A stretch of DNA of 64,000 nt from Streptomyces maremycinicus. Its GTDB lineage: Bacteria; Actinomycetota; Actinomycetes; Streptomycetales; Streptomycetaceae. The stretch lies in NCBI RefSeq assembly GCF_001184025.1, contig NZ_BBYG01000024.1:1-64000 (forward strand). Direction: 5' to 3'. The translations under genes were made by a program, and so were the position numbers. How positions within the stretch are numbered: the first letter of the stretch is position 1; every line of letters begins with the position of its first letter. Positions 16,233 to 26,000 of the stretch are shown piece by piece. Below the pieces are notes generated by a model. The model was not told the DNA's origin. It saw only the letters and a list, made by a program, of their open reading frames with translations, and did not search any database.

Positions 16233-19200
16233 GTGAGATCCACCCTGCACAGAAGGATGCTGAGCACGGCGCTTGTTGCCGCGCTCAGCACGCTGTCGCT
16301 GTCCGGCGTGGTGACATCCGCCCACGCCGATGCAACATCTGAGGCAACTTCACCAAAGTTGCCGCTCGACGAGGCACGGGCCTCGAGAAAAGCGCAGTCC
16401 ACCGGCAAGGCCGTGACCGTGGCAGCCGCGACCACGCCGACCGAGTCGAAAGTAGCCAATCCGGACGGCACCTTCACTCTGACCCAGTCGGTCGCACCGG
16501 TGCGCAAGTACGTTTCCGGCTCCTGGAAGAAGCTGGATGCCACGCTAGTGCGGCGCTCCGACGGCACCATCGCCCCAGCGCTCACTACCACGGGCCTGAT
16601 CCTGTCCGGGGGCGGAGACGGGCCGCTTGCAGTGATGAAGGACCACAGCCGGTCTCTCTCGCTGACGACGCCGGCCTCCCTCGGTCCGCTGCCCGCCCCG
16701 ACTCTGGACGGTTCCAGTGCCACCTACCCCGATGTGCTGGACGGGGTGGACCTGAAGGTCACTGCCGATGCCCAGGGCGGCTTCTCCGAGGTCCTCGTCG
16801 TCAAGAACGCCGAAGCGGCCGCCGACCCTGCTCTGGAAACGCTGGTCTTTCCCACTCAAACCAAGAACGTGACACTCGCCGTGGACAAGGCGGGCAACAT
16901 CGCCGCCCGCGACACCACCCATGGCACAGTGTTCTCCGCCCCGGCCCCGACGATGTGGGACTCCGCCACCGCCAAGGCGGCCAGTCCGAGCTCGCCGTCC
17001 GCCAGCAGGTCGGCGGCCTCGGACACCGATGAGCCGGGCGTGGGTGCGCACATCGCGCCGGTCGCCACCTCGTACTCCTCGGGGAAGATCCGGCTGACAC
17101 CCGATACGGGCATGCTGTCGGCCTCCTCCACGGTGTATCCCGTCTACATCGACCCCACCTACAGTGCCGCGGGCGGCACGGTGAGCAGCTGGACCTGGGT
17201 CAACTCCGCTGCCCCCAACACCAGTTTCTGGAAGGACACCAGCTCCACCGGGCTACATGTCGGCTACCAGGGCTGGGAGGACCCTGTACACAAGTCGCGG
17301 GCGTACGCAAAGTTCTCGGTGGACAGCCGGCTCTTCGGAGCGACGGTCATCGACTCCCACTTCTATGCCACCGAGACATACGCGCCGTCGTGCACCGCAA
17401 CCCCGGTGGAACTGTGGCAGACCGGCCCGATCACCTCCGGCACCACTTGGGCCAACCAGCCCACCTGGACGGCCCAGTGGGGCACAAAGACCGTGGCCTA
17501 CGGCTACAGTCCTTCCTGCCCGGCGCAGTCACTCGGCTTCGACGTCACCTCCCGGATGCAGGACGTGGCCGACAATGCGAACCTGAGCAGCCTCACCCTC
17601 GGTCTGCAAGCCAGCGACGAGCTGGACAAGTACGGGTGGAAGAAGTTCGACCACGCCACCCTCTCGATGTCCACCACCTACGATCACAGGCCCAACAAGC
17701 CCTCGACACTGGTTACTTCGCCGGCCACGACCTGTTCGAGCACCGTCAAGACCATCGGTGACGGGGACGTGACCCTGTACGCGAAGGTCTCCGACCCCGA
17801 CGGCGGCACGCTGTCCAACACCTTCAACATCACCAAGACGAGCGGTGGCGCACAGATCGCCAAGCCCACCGTGTCCGCAGCGTCGGGGAAGAACGCCGTC
17901 TACATTCTGAAGAAGTCTGTGCTGGAGACCGCGGCCGGCGGCGCACCGCTGGGCGTGACGTGGAACGTCACCTCCTCGGACGGCACCTACGCCTCACCCG
18001 TATCGGCGACCTGCAAGTTCCAGTTCGATGCCAGCCGACCGGGCTCCCCGGCCATCGCTGATGCCTCTGCGTACGAATGCGGTGACGACGCCAGCCCGGC
18101 CACCTACCAAGTCGGTAAAACAGCTGATTTCGCCGTGGCGCCCAGCACCACCGGCGGGACCACCGCCAGCTACCTCTACCAGCTCAACGGCACTACCCCG
18201 GTCTCCCTTGCCAGCACGGGGGCAAGCACACCAATCAGCGTCACCCCCACCAGGGGCACCAACGTGCTGACGGTCACCGCGGTCTCGTCCGGAGGCAACA
18301 TCGGCGACACCGCGAACTGCATTCTCATCGCCTCCCCCGCAGCCACCGCCGTCGACGGTGACCTCACCGGCGACGGCACCCCCGACCTCACCGCAGTGGG
18401 CGCGCAGGCAGGTCTGTCCAGCGGGCTGTGGTTGGCCCACGGCACATCCGACGGACAACTCACCACCAGCGCCACCAACCTCGGCGTGCAGGGCACCGGA
18501 GTCAATACCGCAGGCTCACCGGCGGACTGGAACGGCACCCAGACGATCACCGGCCACTTCAACACCGGAGCCGGCTTCAACGACGTCCTGGACTACAACC
18601 CCACGACCAGCCGCGGCGTCGTCGTGTCCGGTAGTGGTGACGGCTCAACACTGCACGCCACCAGCGGCGACAGCATCGCGGTCAGCCTCACTGTCTTCAC
18701 CGACGGCAGTGGTATCACCGGTGCCATCGGCAACAAGGCCACCAGCATCGCCAGTGGTGGCAATCTCTACCACACCCTCAACGGCGAACCGGCCACCGGC
18801 TACCCGGACCTGCTGATGATCGTTGGAGGCCAACTGTGGGACGAGCCCGGCAACCCCGCTCCCGGAGCCTTCAGCGGCATCGACAACGCACTCCCGCTGG
18901 GCGGTATCAACGCGACGGGAAGCGGTGACTGGACCGGCTGGAGCATCACCAGCAGCCTTATTGACGGGCTGCCCGCGCTCTTCGCCCGTCACAACAGCAC
19001 CGGCGCCCTGTACTACTACACCCCGCAGCAACTGCAAGACCTCGCGTTCGGTAACCCGGTCACCCCTGTGCAGGTTGCAAGCAGCGGCTACAGCTCAGCC
19101 ACCCTGCCGATCCTGCAAGCCGCCGACCTGAACGGTGACGGCACCCCGGATCTGCGGACCGTCTCCTCCAACGGCGCGAGCACCGCACGGATCTTCAACG

Positions 19201-20639
19201 CCGCCGCCGGAACCCTCACCGCGCAGACGGCGCAGACACTGATAGCCCCCGGCCATGCCTGGCCGCTCGGGGACGGTACCGAGGGCAGCGCGGCCAGTGC
19301 CGCGGACACCGCCGCCGGATTGACCCTCACGGGCAGCGGCACGGGTGCCACCTGGGACACCGATGACGACGTCTTCTCTCCTACCCTGGCGCTGGACGGC
19401 ACCGCCACCGGCGCGATGACGTCGAACGCGGCACTGTCGCTGTCGAGTCCCTTCACCATTTCGGCGTGGGTCAAGCCCTCGGCCGTCGGCGGGGTCATCG
19501 CCTCCCAGGACGGCGTACACAACGCCGGTTTCCTGCTCTACCCCCAGTCCGACAAGCAGTGGGCGTTCTGCCTGGCCACGGGGGACACTACCCGCGGCTA
19601 CGACTGCATTTCCGGCGGCAGCGCCATCATCGGCCAGTGGACCCACCTGACCGCCACCTATGACCCGACCTCCAAAGCCACGACGCTATACATGGACGAC
19701 CGGCCGGTGGCTCGCGGCTCCCACACCGCGATCTCCGGCTTCACCGGCAAGTTCACCCTGGGCAACAGCCTCAGCAACGACGCGCGCTTCTCGTTCTTCA
19801 AGGGCAGCATCTCCGACGTCCAGGTCTGGAACGGGGCCGTACTCACCGCCACACAGGTCGGCACCATGGGAAACATCACCCTGCCAAAGGCCCCGTACAG
19901 TTTCGCCGACGTTGCCGATTACAACCGCGACGGCAACGCCGACCTGGTCGCCACCGATGCCACCGGCAGCCTGTGGCTTTACCGTGGCAACGGCAACGGC
20001 AGCTGGTCCAGCGCCGCCCTGTACATCGGCTCCGGCCTTTCGACCTACGCCTTCGCCGGGATCGGCGACTTCAACGGCGACAGCTACCCCGACACCGTGG
20101 CCATGGCCCCCGGCGGAACGTTGCGCCTGTTCCCTGGCAACGTCGGGCACGACCTGCTCACCCCGGTCAGCAACTTTCCAAGCGGCTGGAACGGTTACAC
20201 CTTCGCCGGCGTTGCCGACTTCAACCGTGACAGCAAAGCCGACCTGATCGGCCGCCACCCTGACGGCTCTTTGGTGTTGTTCCCCGGCACCGGCGCTGGC
20301 ACGAGTCTGGGTACGTCCGTACAGATCGGCACCGGCTGGAACCCGTACACCTTCGCCGGCGTCGCCGACCTCAACGCCGACACCTACCCCGACGTCATCG
20401 TCCGCGACGACGCAACCGGCATCCTGTGGCTCTACCCCGGCAACGGCAGCACCGGCCTCGGCACCCGCTCCCAGCTCGGTACGGGCTGGAACGGCTACAC
20501 CTTCGCCGGTATCGGCGACTTCAACGGTGACGGCAACCCCGACGTCATCGTCCGCGACGACGCCACCCGCATCCTGTGGCTCTACCCCCGCACCGCGACC
20601 GCCTTCAGCACCCGCCAGCAGATCGGCAGCGGCTGGTAG
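16233..20639 (+). CDS. Secreted LamG / FG-GAP repeat protein, RHS-locus partner
   Basis: 1468 residues from GTG 16233 (GGGGGG run 10 bases upstream). A Sec signal peptide covers residues 1-32 (LSTALVAALSTLSLSGVVTSAHA). A DNRLRE-like N-terminal region follows, with SWTWVNSAAPNTSFW and WANQPTWTAQWG. FG-GAP-like units start near residue 707 (GDLTGDGTPDLTAV). A LamG concanavalin-type domain lies about 1065-1205 (SSPFTISAWVKPS ... GQWTHLTATYD ... SISDVQVWN). Five C-terminal beta-propeller-type units of about 48 residues follow, each with FAGIGDFNGDxxPD and LWLYPGN. Such proteins bind glycans or Ca and commonly neighbour RHS genes in Streptomyces. Whether it helps deliver the RHS toxin is unknown. 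Confidence 0.9.
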   Translation: MRSTLHRRMLSTALVAALSTLSLSGVVTSAHADATSEATSPKLPLDEARASRKAQSTGKAVTVAAATTPTESKVANPDGTFTLTQSVAPVRKYVSGSWKKLDATLVRRSDGTIAPALTTTGLILSGGGDGPLAVMKDHSRSLSLTTPASLGPLPAPTLDGSSATYPDVLDGVDLKVTADAQGGFSEVLVVKNAEAAADPALETLVFPTQTKNVTLAVDKAGNIAARDTTHGTVFSAPAPTMWDSATAKAASPSSPSASRSAASDTDEPGVGAHIAPVATSYSSGKIRLTPDTGMLSASSTVYPVYIDPTYSAAGGTVSSWTWVNSAAPNTSFWKDTSSTGLHVGYQGWEDPVHKSRAYAKFSVDSRLFGATVIDSHFYATETYAPSCTATPVELWQTGPITSGTTWANQPTWTAQWGTKTVAYGYSPSCPAQSLGFDVTSRMQDVADNANLSSLTLGLQASDELDKYGWKKFDHATLSMSTTYDHRPNKPSTLVTSPATTCSSTVKTIGDGDVTLYAKVSDPDGGTLSNTFNITKTSGGAQIAKPTVSAASGKNAVYILKKSVLETAAGGAPLGVTWNVTSSDGTYASPVSATCKFQFDASRPGSPAIADASAYECGDDASPATYQVGKTADFAVAPSTTGGTTASYLYQLNGTTPVSLASTGASTPISVTPTRGTNVLTVTAVSSGGNIGDTANCILIASPAATAVDGDLTGDGTPDLTAVGAQAGLSSGLWLAHGTSDGQLTTSATNLGVQGTGVNTAGSPADWNGTQTITGHFNTGAGFNDVLDYNPTTSRGVVVSGSGDGSTLHATSGDSIAVSLTVFTDGSGITGAIGNKATSIASGGNLYHTLNGEPATGYPDLLMIVGGQLWDEPGNPAPGAFSGIDNALPLGGINATGSGDWTGWSITSSLIDGLPALFARHNSTGALYYYTPQQLQDLAFGNPVTPVQVASSGYSSATLPILQAADLNGDGTPDLRTVSSNGASTARIFNAAAGTLTAQTAQTLIAPGHAWPLGDGTEGSAASAADTAAGLTLTGSGTGATWDTDDDVFSPTLALDGTATGAMTSNAALSLSSPFTISAWVKPSAVGGVIASQDGVHNAGFLLYPQSDKQWAFCLATGDTTRGYDCISGGSAIIGQWTHLTATYDPTSKATTLYMDDRPVARGSHTAISGFTGKFTLGNSLSNDARFSFFKGSISDVQVWNGAVLTATQVGTMGNITLPKAPYSFADVADYNRDGNADLVATDATGSLWLYRGNGNGSWSSAALYIGSGLSTYAFAGIGDFNGDSYPDTVAMAPGGTLRLFPGNVGHDLLTPVSNFPSGWNGYTFAGVADFNRDSKADLIGRHPDGSLVLFPGTGAGTSLGTSVQIGTGWNPYTFAGVADLNADTYPDVIVRDDATGILWLYPGNGSTGLGTRSQLGTGWNGYTFAGIGDFNGDGNPDVIVRDDATRILWLYPRTATAFSTRQQIGSGW

Positions 20640-20657
20640 GCGAGTCCGCGTTTGTCT

Positions 20658-20704
20658 CCGGGGCCGCCCGGCGCTGCACTCCAGCGCTCTCACGGCGGCC
20701 CCGG
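20658..20704 (+). terminator. Nested hairpin after LamG gene
   Basis: CCGGGGCCGCC (20658-20668) pairs with GGCGGCCCCGG (20694-20704); a second stem GCGCTG/CAGCGC (20671-20687) sits in the loop. It begins 19 bases after the stop, so it is a good factor-independent terminator candidate. Confidence 0.7.
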
Positions 20705-20751
20705 GGCTCCCCGCGCCTTCGGTAATCCCCCTTCTCTCATGGGAGTTGTAC

Positions 20752-22503
20752 GTGTCAGATCAACGACGCACCGACGTCGGCCGCCGCCAGTTCATACGCC
20801 TCACCGGCGGCAGCGCGCTCGGCGCGCTCGCCGTAGGAGGCAGCGCTACAGCAGCCTCTGCCGGCATCCTCGCCGCACCCACGCCGAGTCCGTCTCCTGG
20901 GATTCCCATGTCCCAGGTGCTCAGCCTGCCGCGTACCCCCGCACCGACGACCACGCTGGGCCCCGCGCCGGAGCAGATCACCAGCGGCACCATCACGCCC
21001 CCGAACAGACGCATCCCCTACACCGGTGGCACCGTCGACCCACAGACGGCCGCGGACGACGTGCCCACCACGCTGCCGTTCGAGTTCGCCACCGCCGGCT
21101 ACACCATCGTCGACGTCCCCGAGGAACTGCGCCCGTGGCGCAACCGGCCGGTCGCCAAGGGCGACACCGGCGCCTACGTGGACGCCCAGGGCGTGCGCAT
21201 GTTCTACAACGACCCCGACGTCTTCATCAACGGCGACGGCAAGCTCTACGACCAACCCGTCACGCAGATCCAGTACGGCCTGGGCTGCCTCGCCTCCTAC
21301 CGCACCAGCGGTGACACCTGGTTCCTCACCCGTGCCAAGGCCCACGCCCAGCGGCAGATCGACCGGCGGGTCGAGACCCGCGGCGCCTGGTACTTCCCCT
21401 ACCCCTTCAACTACACCCACAACACGCACGGTGGACTCGTCTACACCGCCCCCTGGTACTCCGGCATGGCCCAGGGCGAGGCGATATCCCTGTTCATCCA
21501 GCTCGCCCAACTCCCCGACACCGACGTCACCGCGGAAGAGCGCACCCAGTACCTGGCCGCGGCCGACGGCGCGTTCGCCTCGCTGCTGCGCGCCGACGAC
21601 GCGAAACCGTGGGTGGTCAACAAGGACAGCGCGGGCTACTTCTGGATCCAGGAATACCCCATCGACGCGCCCGGCACGTCGGACTACACCTTCAACGGCA
21701 TGATCTTCGCCCTGTTCGGTGTGTGGGACTACTACCAGCACACCCGCAACGAACTCGCGCTGAAGCTGTGGGACGGCGGCCTCACCACGATCGCCAACTA
21801 CTACCCGCGCCTGCGCAACACGCGCTGGCTCTCCTTCTACTGCAACACCCACCGCATCGCCCCGCTGACATACCACCACCATCACCTCGACCTGTTCATG
21901 CAGCTCCAGTGGTTCTCCGGCCACTACACCTTCGCCCGCGACATGGACCAGCTGCTGGACGACTACCCCTACCCGGACTTGGTCTCCACCGACCTGCCCA
22001 GTGGCGGCACCGTCGCCTTCGCCGCCGGCACCTACACCCTCTACCAGTACGCCACCACCGCCACCGGCGCCTACGACCCCGCCAAGGACGACGCCCAGAC
22101 CGCCACCCAGCAGGTCACCTTCACCCGCGACACCTCAGCCCCCGCCACCATGCGACGCCGCATCCACGGCCGCGGCGTCTACTACCGCATCAGCGCCGGC
22201 GCCTATGCCGGCTGGTGGGTCGGCGAGAACTACACCACCGCGTTCCTGCGCGGCCAGTGGTGGACCAAGACCTACCTCCCCGCCCGCACCCTCACCTTCC
22301 CCGCCAACACCCCCGTCGACGTCTACAAGTACGGCACCGACGGCGCCGTCGGCACCACCAAGACAGTCCAGTGGGACCACGCCTCCAACGCCCCCTTCGA
22401 CCAGCGCGCCGTCATCAACGGCCGCAACATGCTCCGCATCAGCGCCGGCACCCTCACCGGCTACTGGGTCTGGCACAACAACGTCACCACCGACGGCCTG
22501 TGA
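20752..22503 (+). CDS. Tat-exported D-glucuronyl C5-epimerase-like protein
   Basis: 583 residues from GTG 20752, chosen because GGGAG lies 7 bases upstream and a twin-arginine signal follows (GRRQFIRLTGGSALGALAVGG). The body matches the C5-epimerase C-terminal (alpha/alpha barrel) family: GVRMFYNDPDVF, IQYGLGCLASY, RGAWYFPYPFNYTHNTHGG, YSGMAQGEAISLFIQL, YTFNGMIFALFGVWDYY, then a His-rich THRIAPLTYHHHHLD. Known members epimerise glucuronate to iduronate within heparosan-type polymers. Residues about 470-583 hold two short related units (YYRISAGAYAGWWVGE and MLRISAGTLTGYWVWHN), possibly a glycan-binding appendage. Folded export by Tat fits a cofactor- or metal-containing enzyme. Substrate unknown. 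Confidence 0.85.
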   Translation: MSDQRRTDVGRRQFIRLTGGSALGALAVGGSATAASAGILAAPTPSPSPGIPMSQVLSLPRTPAPTTTLGPAPEQITSGTITPPNRRIPYTGGTVDPQTAADDVPTTLPFEFATAGYTIVDVPEELRPWRNRPVAKGDTGAYVDAQGVRMFYNDPDVFINGDGKLYDQPVTQIQYGLGCLASYRTSGDTWFLTRAKAHAQRQIDRRVETRGAWYFPYPFNYTHNTHGGLVYTAPWYSGMAQGEAISLFIQLAQLPDTDVTAEERTQYLAAADGAFASLLRADDAKPWVVNKDSAGYFWIQEYPIDAPGTSDYTFNGMIFALFGVWDYYQHTRNELALKLWDGGLTTIANYYPRLRNTRWLSFYCNTHRIAPLTYHHHHLDLFMQLQWFSGHYTFARDMDQLLDDYPYPDLVSTDLPSGGTVAFAAGTYTLYQYATTATGAYDPAKDDAQTATQQVTFTRDTSAPATMRRRIHGRGVYYRISAGAYAGWWVGENYTTAFLRGQWWTKTYLPARTLTFPANTPVDVYKYGTDGAVGTTKTVQWDHASNAPFDQRAVINGRNMLRISAGTLTGYWVWHNNVTTDGL

Positions 22504-22540
22504 CCGCGCCCGCTTCCCAGCACAGCCATTGACCGACGCA

Positions 22541-22575
22541 CCGCCGGCACCCGGCATCCAGCCGAGGGCCGGCGG
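22541..22575 (+). terminator. Hairpin after epimerase gene
   Basis: CCGCCGGC (22541-22548) pairs with GCCGGCGG (22568-22575) around a 19-base loop, 38 bases past the stop. Confidence 0.55.
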
Positions 22576-22648
22576 TCTGCCGTACCCAGCGCATGCACGG
22601 GTTGGGGGTCGGTCTTTCGGCACCTCACGTGCGGTGGCCCGCGGCTGC

Positions 22649-23921
22649 TTAGGGCTCCTGGCTGCCCGACGGCGCCGCGACCGGCGGCTGCGGGCGCTTT
22701 GCGTCCAGACGATGGCGTCCTCTGCGAGCAGCCGCCTCATACTCCTGCGGCGTCTGGGGTACGACCGGTCCGCTCTCCGCCGGCGGACCGGACCGGCGGG
22801 CCAGCAGCCGACGGGCCAGCCGCTGCCCGGGCAGCTCCACCAGGTGATAGGTCAGTGCGCTCAGCAAGAGCAGAGTCGACAGGAAGGCCGCCACCCAGAT
22901 CAGCTGGTGGGCCGTGCTGTGGGGATGGCCCGTCTTTCCATGAGCCAGGACATCGCGGCGATCAGCGGCCGGTGCAGCAGGTAGACGGAGAAGCTGACCA
23001 GACCGAGCCAAGTCAGCGCAGCGGGCATGCGGCGGTGGCGCAGGAGCATTGCCACGCCGAACAGCGCCCAGCCCGCCAGGAAGGCGCTGGCCCAGGCGGT
23101 CGGTGAGGCGGTCCAGGTGTGGATCTGGGCTTGTCTGTCGTCGTAGAGCAGTCCGGCCGCCGTCCCGGCCACGATGACGAACCCGCAGTAAGCCCAGGCC
23201 GCGCTCCGGGATATCTGTCCTCGTTCGGCGCGGTAGATCACCGTTCCGCTGAACATCGTGGCCAGGATCAGCATGCTCTCCCAGGGGGTCGACCGCCCGT
23301 CCGCGATCATGAGGACCAGGCCGAGCCCGGCCAGGAGCGCCGCTCCCGTCATCTGCGCCGCGCGACGCCCGGTGAGCAGGAACAGCAGCCCCACCACGAC
23401 GACCAGCGCGGTTCCCGCGACCAGTTGCCGAACAGTGAACTCAGGCCGCAGGCTCCAGGCGGCTGCCCACGGGCCCAGCAGCAGCGCCGCCCCGGCGACC
23501 ACCACAGCCACCGGCCCGCTACGACGCTGGGCGCCGGCCATGAACAACAGCGTGACCAGGTAATAGAAGACCATCTCGTAGGTCAGCGTCCACATCACCG
23601 GCAGCCCGCTGCGCAGACCCAGCAGGTCCTGCAACATCGTGGCGTTGGCGACGGAGGCCAGAGCCGGAACAGCCGCCCGATCCAAAACGCCCGCACATCT
23701 CCCCGGCGCTCCAGCGAGGCAGGCACGATGTAGCCGCTGACCAGGAAGAACGCCATCACCCCGAAGATGCCCGGGTCGAACCACTCCCGCACGGCCGCGC
23801 TCGTGCCCACAAACAGTTCGGCGCTCAAGTGATGCAGGGCCACAGTCAGGGCCGCAATCCCTCGGACGGCGTCGAGCCACCCGAACCGGGCCGGCGAAGG
23901 CACAGATTTCCGTGATCTCAC
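22649..23921 (-). pseudogene. Acyltransferase-3 family membrane protein, broken by two frameshifts
   Basis: Homology runs through three frames. N-terminal part (start at 23921): FGWLDAVRGIAALTVALHHLSAE, GVMAFFLVSGYIVPASLERRG, FWIGRLFRLWP. Near 23660 it jumps frame, and the usual segment between RLFRLWP and ASVANATMLQDLLG is missing, so the first lesion is a deletion. The middle frame carries MWTLTYEMVFYYLVTLLF and several TM segments to LHRPLIAAMSWLMERR. Near 22930 it shifts again to HSTAHQLIWVAAFLSTLLLLSALTYHLVELPGQRLARRLL and the C-terminus. Intact relatives O-acylate surface glycans or antibiotics in the membrane. Sequencing error could explain one shift but not the missing segment. Confidence 0.85.
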
Positions 23922-24452
23922 CCGCGGACATCAGCAAGGCCCTGTGCCCCCGCCGAGACCACCCCTACCAGCGGAAATGACCAGATCGACACAACTGAGA
24001 CAGGGGGCCGGAAATGCCCCTCACCAGGACCGCCCGCACCCGCTGATCATGCTTCGTCCTTCTCGGCGTACACGAACCGATATCTGGCCGAGGCCGTCGT
24101 TCTCGAAGGGTGGGGCGTGCGCGTCCCACGCCCACTCGGCCGGCATTCTCCGGGCTCGGGTGCTCCCCCGCACCCGCGGTGATATCACCGGCTGCCTTTA
24201 CCCATTCGCTTAACCCTTGCGGACCGGGCACCCATCAAACGCGGCATGGCACGGCTGAAGTCCTGGCAGATCTTCCGCAGATCCCGCATCAGCCCCAACC
24301 GCATGACCGTCCGCCCTCACCGGGGCCGCGGTGCCCAGGCGTGGTGCCGTCACCCTCGTGGCTCGCGGTGGCGGGCGGGCCGGGTGGGGGCGTGGTCGAC
24401 TGGCCGGGTGCGTGGTGCGGCGCGGGTCGTAAGGGCGGGCCTGGAGGCGGTC
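23922..24452. other. Intergenic region, no gene seen
   Basis: Open frames here have atypical, Arg/Pro-rich composition and no ribosome sites. It should contain the start region of the acyltransferase pseudogene and, at the right end, the promoter of the SDR gene. Nothing else recognised. Confidence 0.4.
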
Positions 24453-25364
24453 ATGGCGGAGGGTGGACCGGACGCGCGGATCGCGGTGGTCACCGGGGCG
24501 GCGCGCGGCGTGGGAGCGGCGGTGGCACGCCGGCTGGCCCTGCGGGGCATGCGGGTGGCGCTGCTGGGGCGGGAACTTGACTCGTTGCGCCAGGTCGCGG
24601 CCGGGCTGGCGACCGAGGCGCACTGCTTCGAGGTCGACGTCACCGACGAGGCGGCGCTCCAGGGCGCGGCCCGCAGCGTCGACGCGCGGCTGGGGCCCGC
24701 CTCGGTGGTGATCGCCAACGCGGGGATCGCCGCCGCGGGCCCGTTCGCCACGTGCGAGGCATCGCTGTTCGACCGGGTGGTCGAGGTCAACCTGATCGGG
24801 AGCGCGAACACGGCCCGCGTCTTCCTGCCCCAACTCGCCCGTACCGGGGGGTACTTCCTCCAGGTGGCGTCCACCGCGGCGTTCGGTTCGGCGCCGCTGA
24901 TGAGCGCCTACTGCGCTTCGAAGGCGGGCGTGGAGTCGTTCGCCCAGGCGCTGCGTACCGAGGTGCGTCCGGCGGGCGTGGGGGTGGGCATCGCGTACCT
25001 GCACTGGACCGGCACCGACATGATCGCGGCCCTCGACGACCATCCGGTGCTGCGGGCCCTGCGTTCCCATCAGCCCGCGCCCGCACGCCGCGTGCACAGT
25101 CCCGAGCAGGTCGCCGGATGGCTGGTGCGCGGGGTGGAGCGGCGCGCGGTCAGCGTCTACGCGCCACCGTGGCTGCGTCTGGTGCAGCCGCTGCGTCCGG
25201 TGCTGCCGCTGGTGGTGTCGGCGGTGGCACGGCGGTCGTTGTCGGCCCTGCCGGTCGAAGAGTTGGAGCGGACCACCGGGGTGCTCGGCGCGGGCGGCGC
25301 CGCCGACCTGCGGGCGCGCGGCGCGGTAGCGCCGGTGCCGCCCGTGACCCCGCCCCAGACCTGA
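24453..25364 (+). CDS. Short-chain dehydrogenase/reductase (SDR)
   Basis: 303 residues from ATG 24453 with GGAGG at 24443-24447; the longer upstream frame is Arg/Trp-rich and was trimmed. Rossmann motif TGAARGVGAAVA, VDVTDE (adenine pocket), IANAGIAAAG (NAG), catalytic Ser in QVASTAAFG and YCASKAG (Tyr-x-x-x-Lys). The C-terminal 60 residues extend beyond the core with VYAPPWLRLVQPLRPVLPLVV, a hydrophobic, possibly membrane-associated helix seen in SDRs acting on lipids. Substrate not predictable. It stands alone between a pseudogene and the convergent cold-shock group. Confidence 0.9.
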   Translation: MAEGGPDARIAVVTGAARGVGAAVARRLALRGMRVALLGRELDSLRQVAAGLATEAHCFEVDVTDEAALQGAARSVDARLGPASVVIANAGIAAAGPFATCEASLFDRVVEVNLIGSANTARVFLPQLARTGGYFLQVASTAAFGSAPLMSAYCASKAGVESFAQALRTEVRPAGVGVGIAYLHWTGTDMIAALDDHPVLRALRSHQPAPARRVHSPEQVAGWLVRGVERRAVSVYAPPWLRLVQPLRPVLPLVVSAVARRSLSALPVEELERTTGVLGAGGAADLRARGAVAPVPPVTPPQT

Positions 25365-25582
25365 CCGGGGCAGGGCGGGGCGGGCGCGTTGCGCGCATGG
25401 GGCACGGGCCGCAGGCGGGGAGGGGCGGGCGGTTCGCAGGGCTCCGCTGCGGAAGGCGTGACTTCGTCCTCCTGGACGGCGGCACAGAGGGCGTCGCGTC
25501 GGCGGGCAGGCGGGCGCGCCGACGCGAAGCACGGTCCGTGGCCGGGTGCGGTGCCGGCCTCCGGGGGTCGGCTGCTCGCCGG

Positions 25583-25894
25583 TCAGGCGGCCGCGGGGGT
25601 GCCGAGCAGCGCGGAAGCCTCTTGGAACGGGTCGAGAACGCGGGTGGATGCAGCGGCGCGGGGAACGTCGCGGCAGGTGAAGCCGAGCTGGGCCATGGCC
25701 CGCAGGACTTCGGCGGCAGTGAAATCGCGGCGGTCCTGGCGTGTGACCACCTGCCCGACCTGCTTGGCGGGGTAGGTGCGGCGGCCGATGATCACGGACG
25801 CACCGAGGGCTTCCTCGGGCTTGACGCCTTTCATCGATGCCAGGACGCCGCTCCTGGTGAGGTCGAACGGGAAGCGGGCGATGACACAGCGCAT
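25583..25894 (-). CDS. SCO5918-family protein
   Basis: 103 residues: MRCVIARFPFDLTRSGV, ASMKGVKPEEALGASVIIGRRTYPAKQVGQVVTRQDRRDFTAAEVLRAM. This matches, from memory, the small SCO5918 family that follows the DEAD-box helicase in Streptomyces cold-shock loci. Function unknown; the basic N-terminus and linkage suggest an RNA-related accessory role, which is inference. It lies about 100 bases behind the helicase on the same strand and may share its transcript. Confidence 0.85.
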   Translation of the reverse strand: MRCVIARFPFDLTRSGVLASMKGVKPEEALGASVIIGRRTYPAKQVGQVVTRQDRRDFTAAEVLRAMAQLGFTCRDVPRAAASTRVLDPFQEASALLGTPAAA

Positions 25895-26000
25895 GATGAC
25901 TCACAGGGAGAGGAACGGCGAGGGGGTTGTGCTGCGGCCGCAGGGGGTTGTGCTGCGGCCTGGGCGGTCGGTGAGGCCCTGTTGGTGGCCGACGAAGTGC

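Noticed and set aside
24210-25904. 564-residue minus-strand ORF across the SDR gene
   Set aside because: His/Arg/Pro-rich shadow; SDR motifs on the plus strand are decisive.
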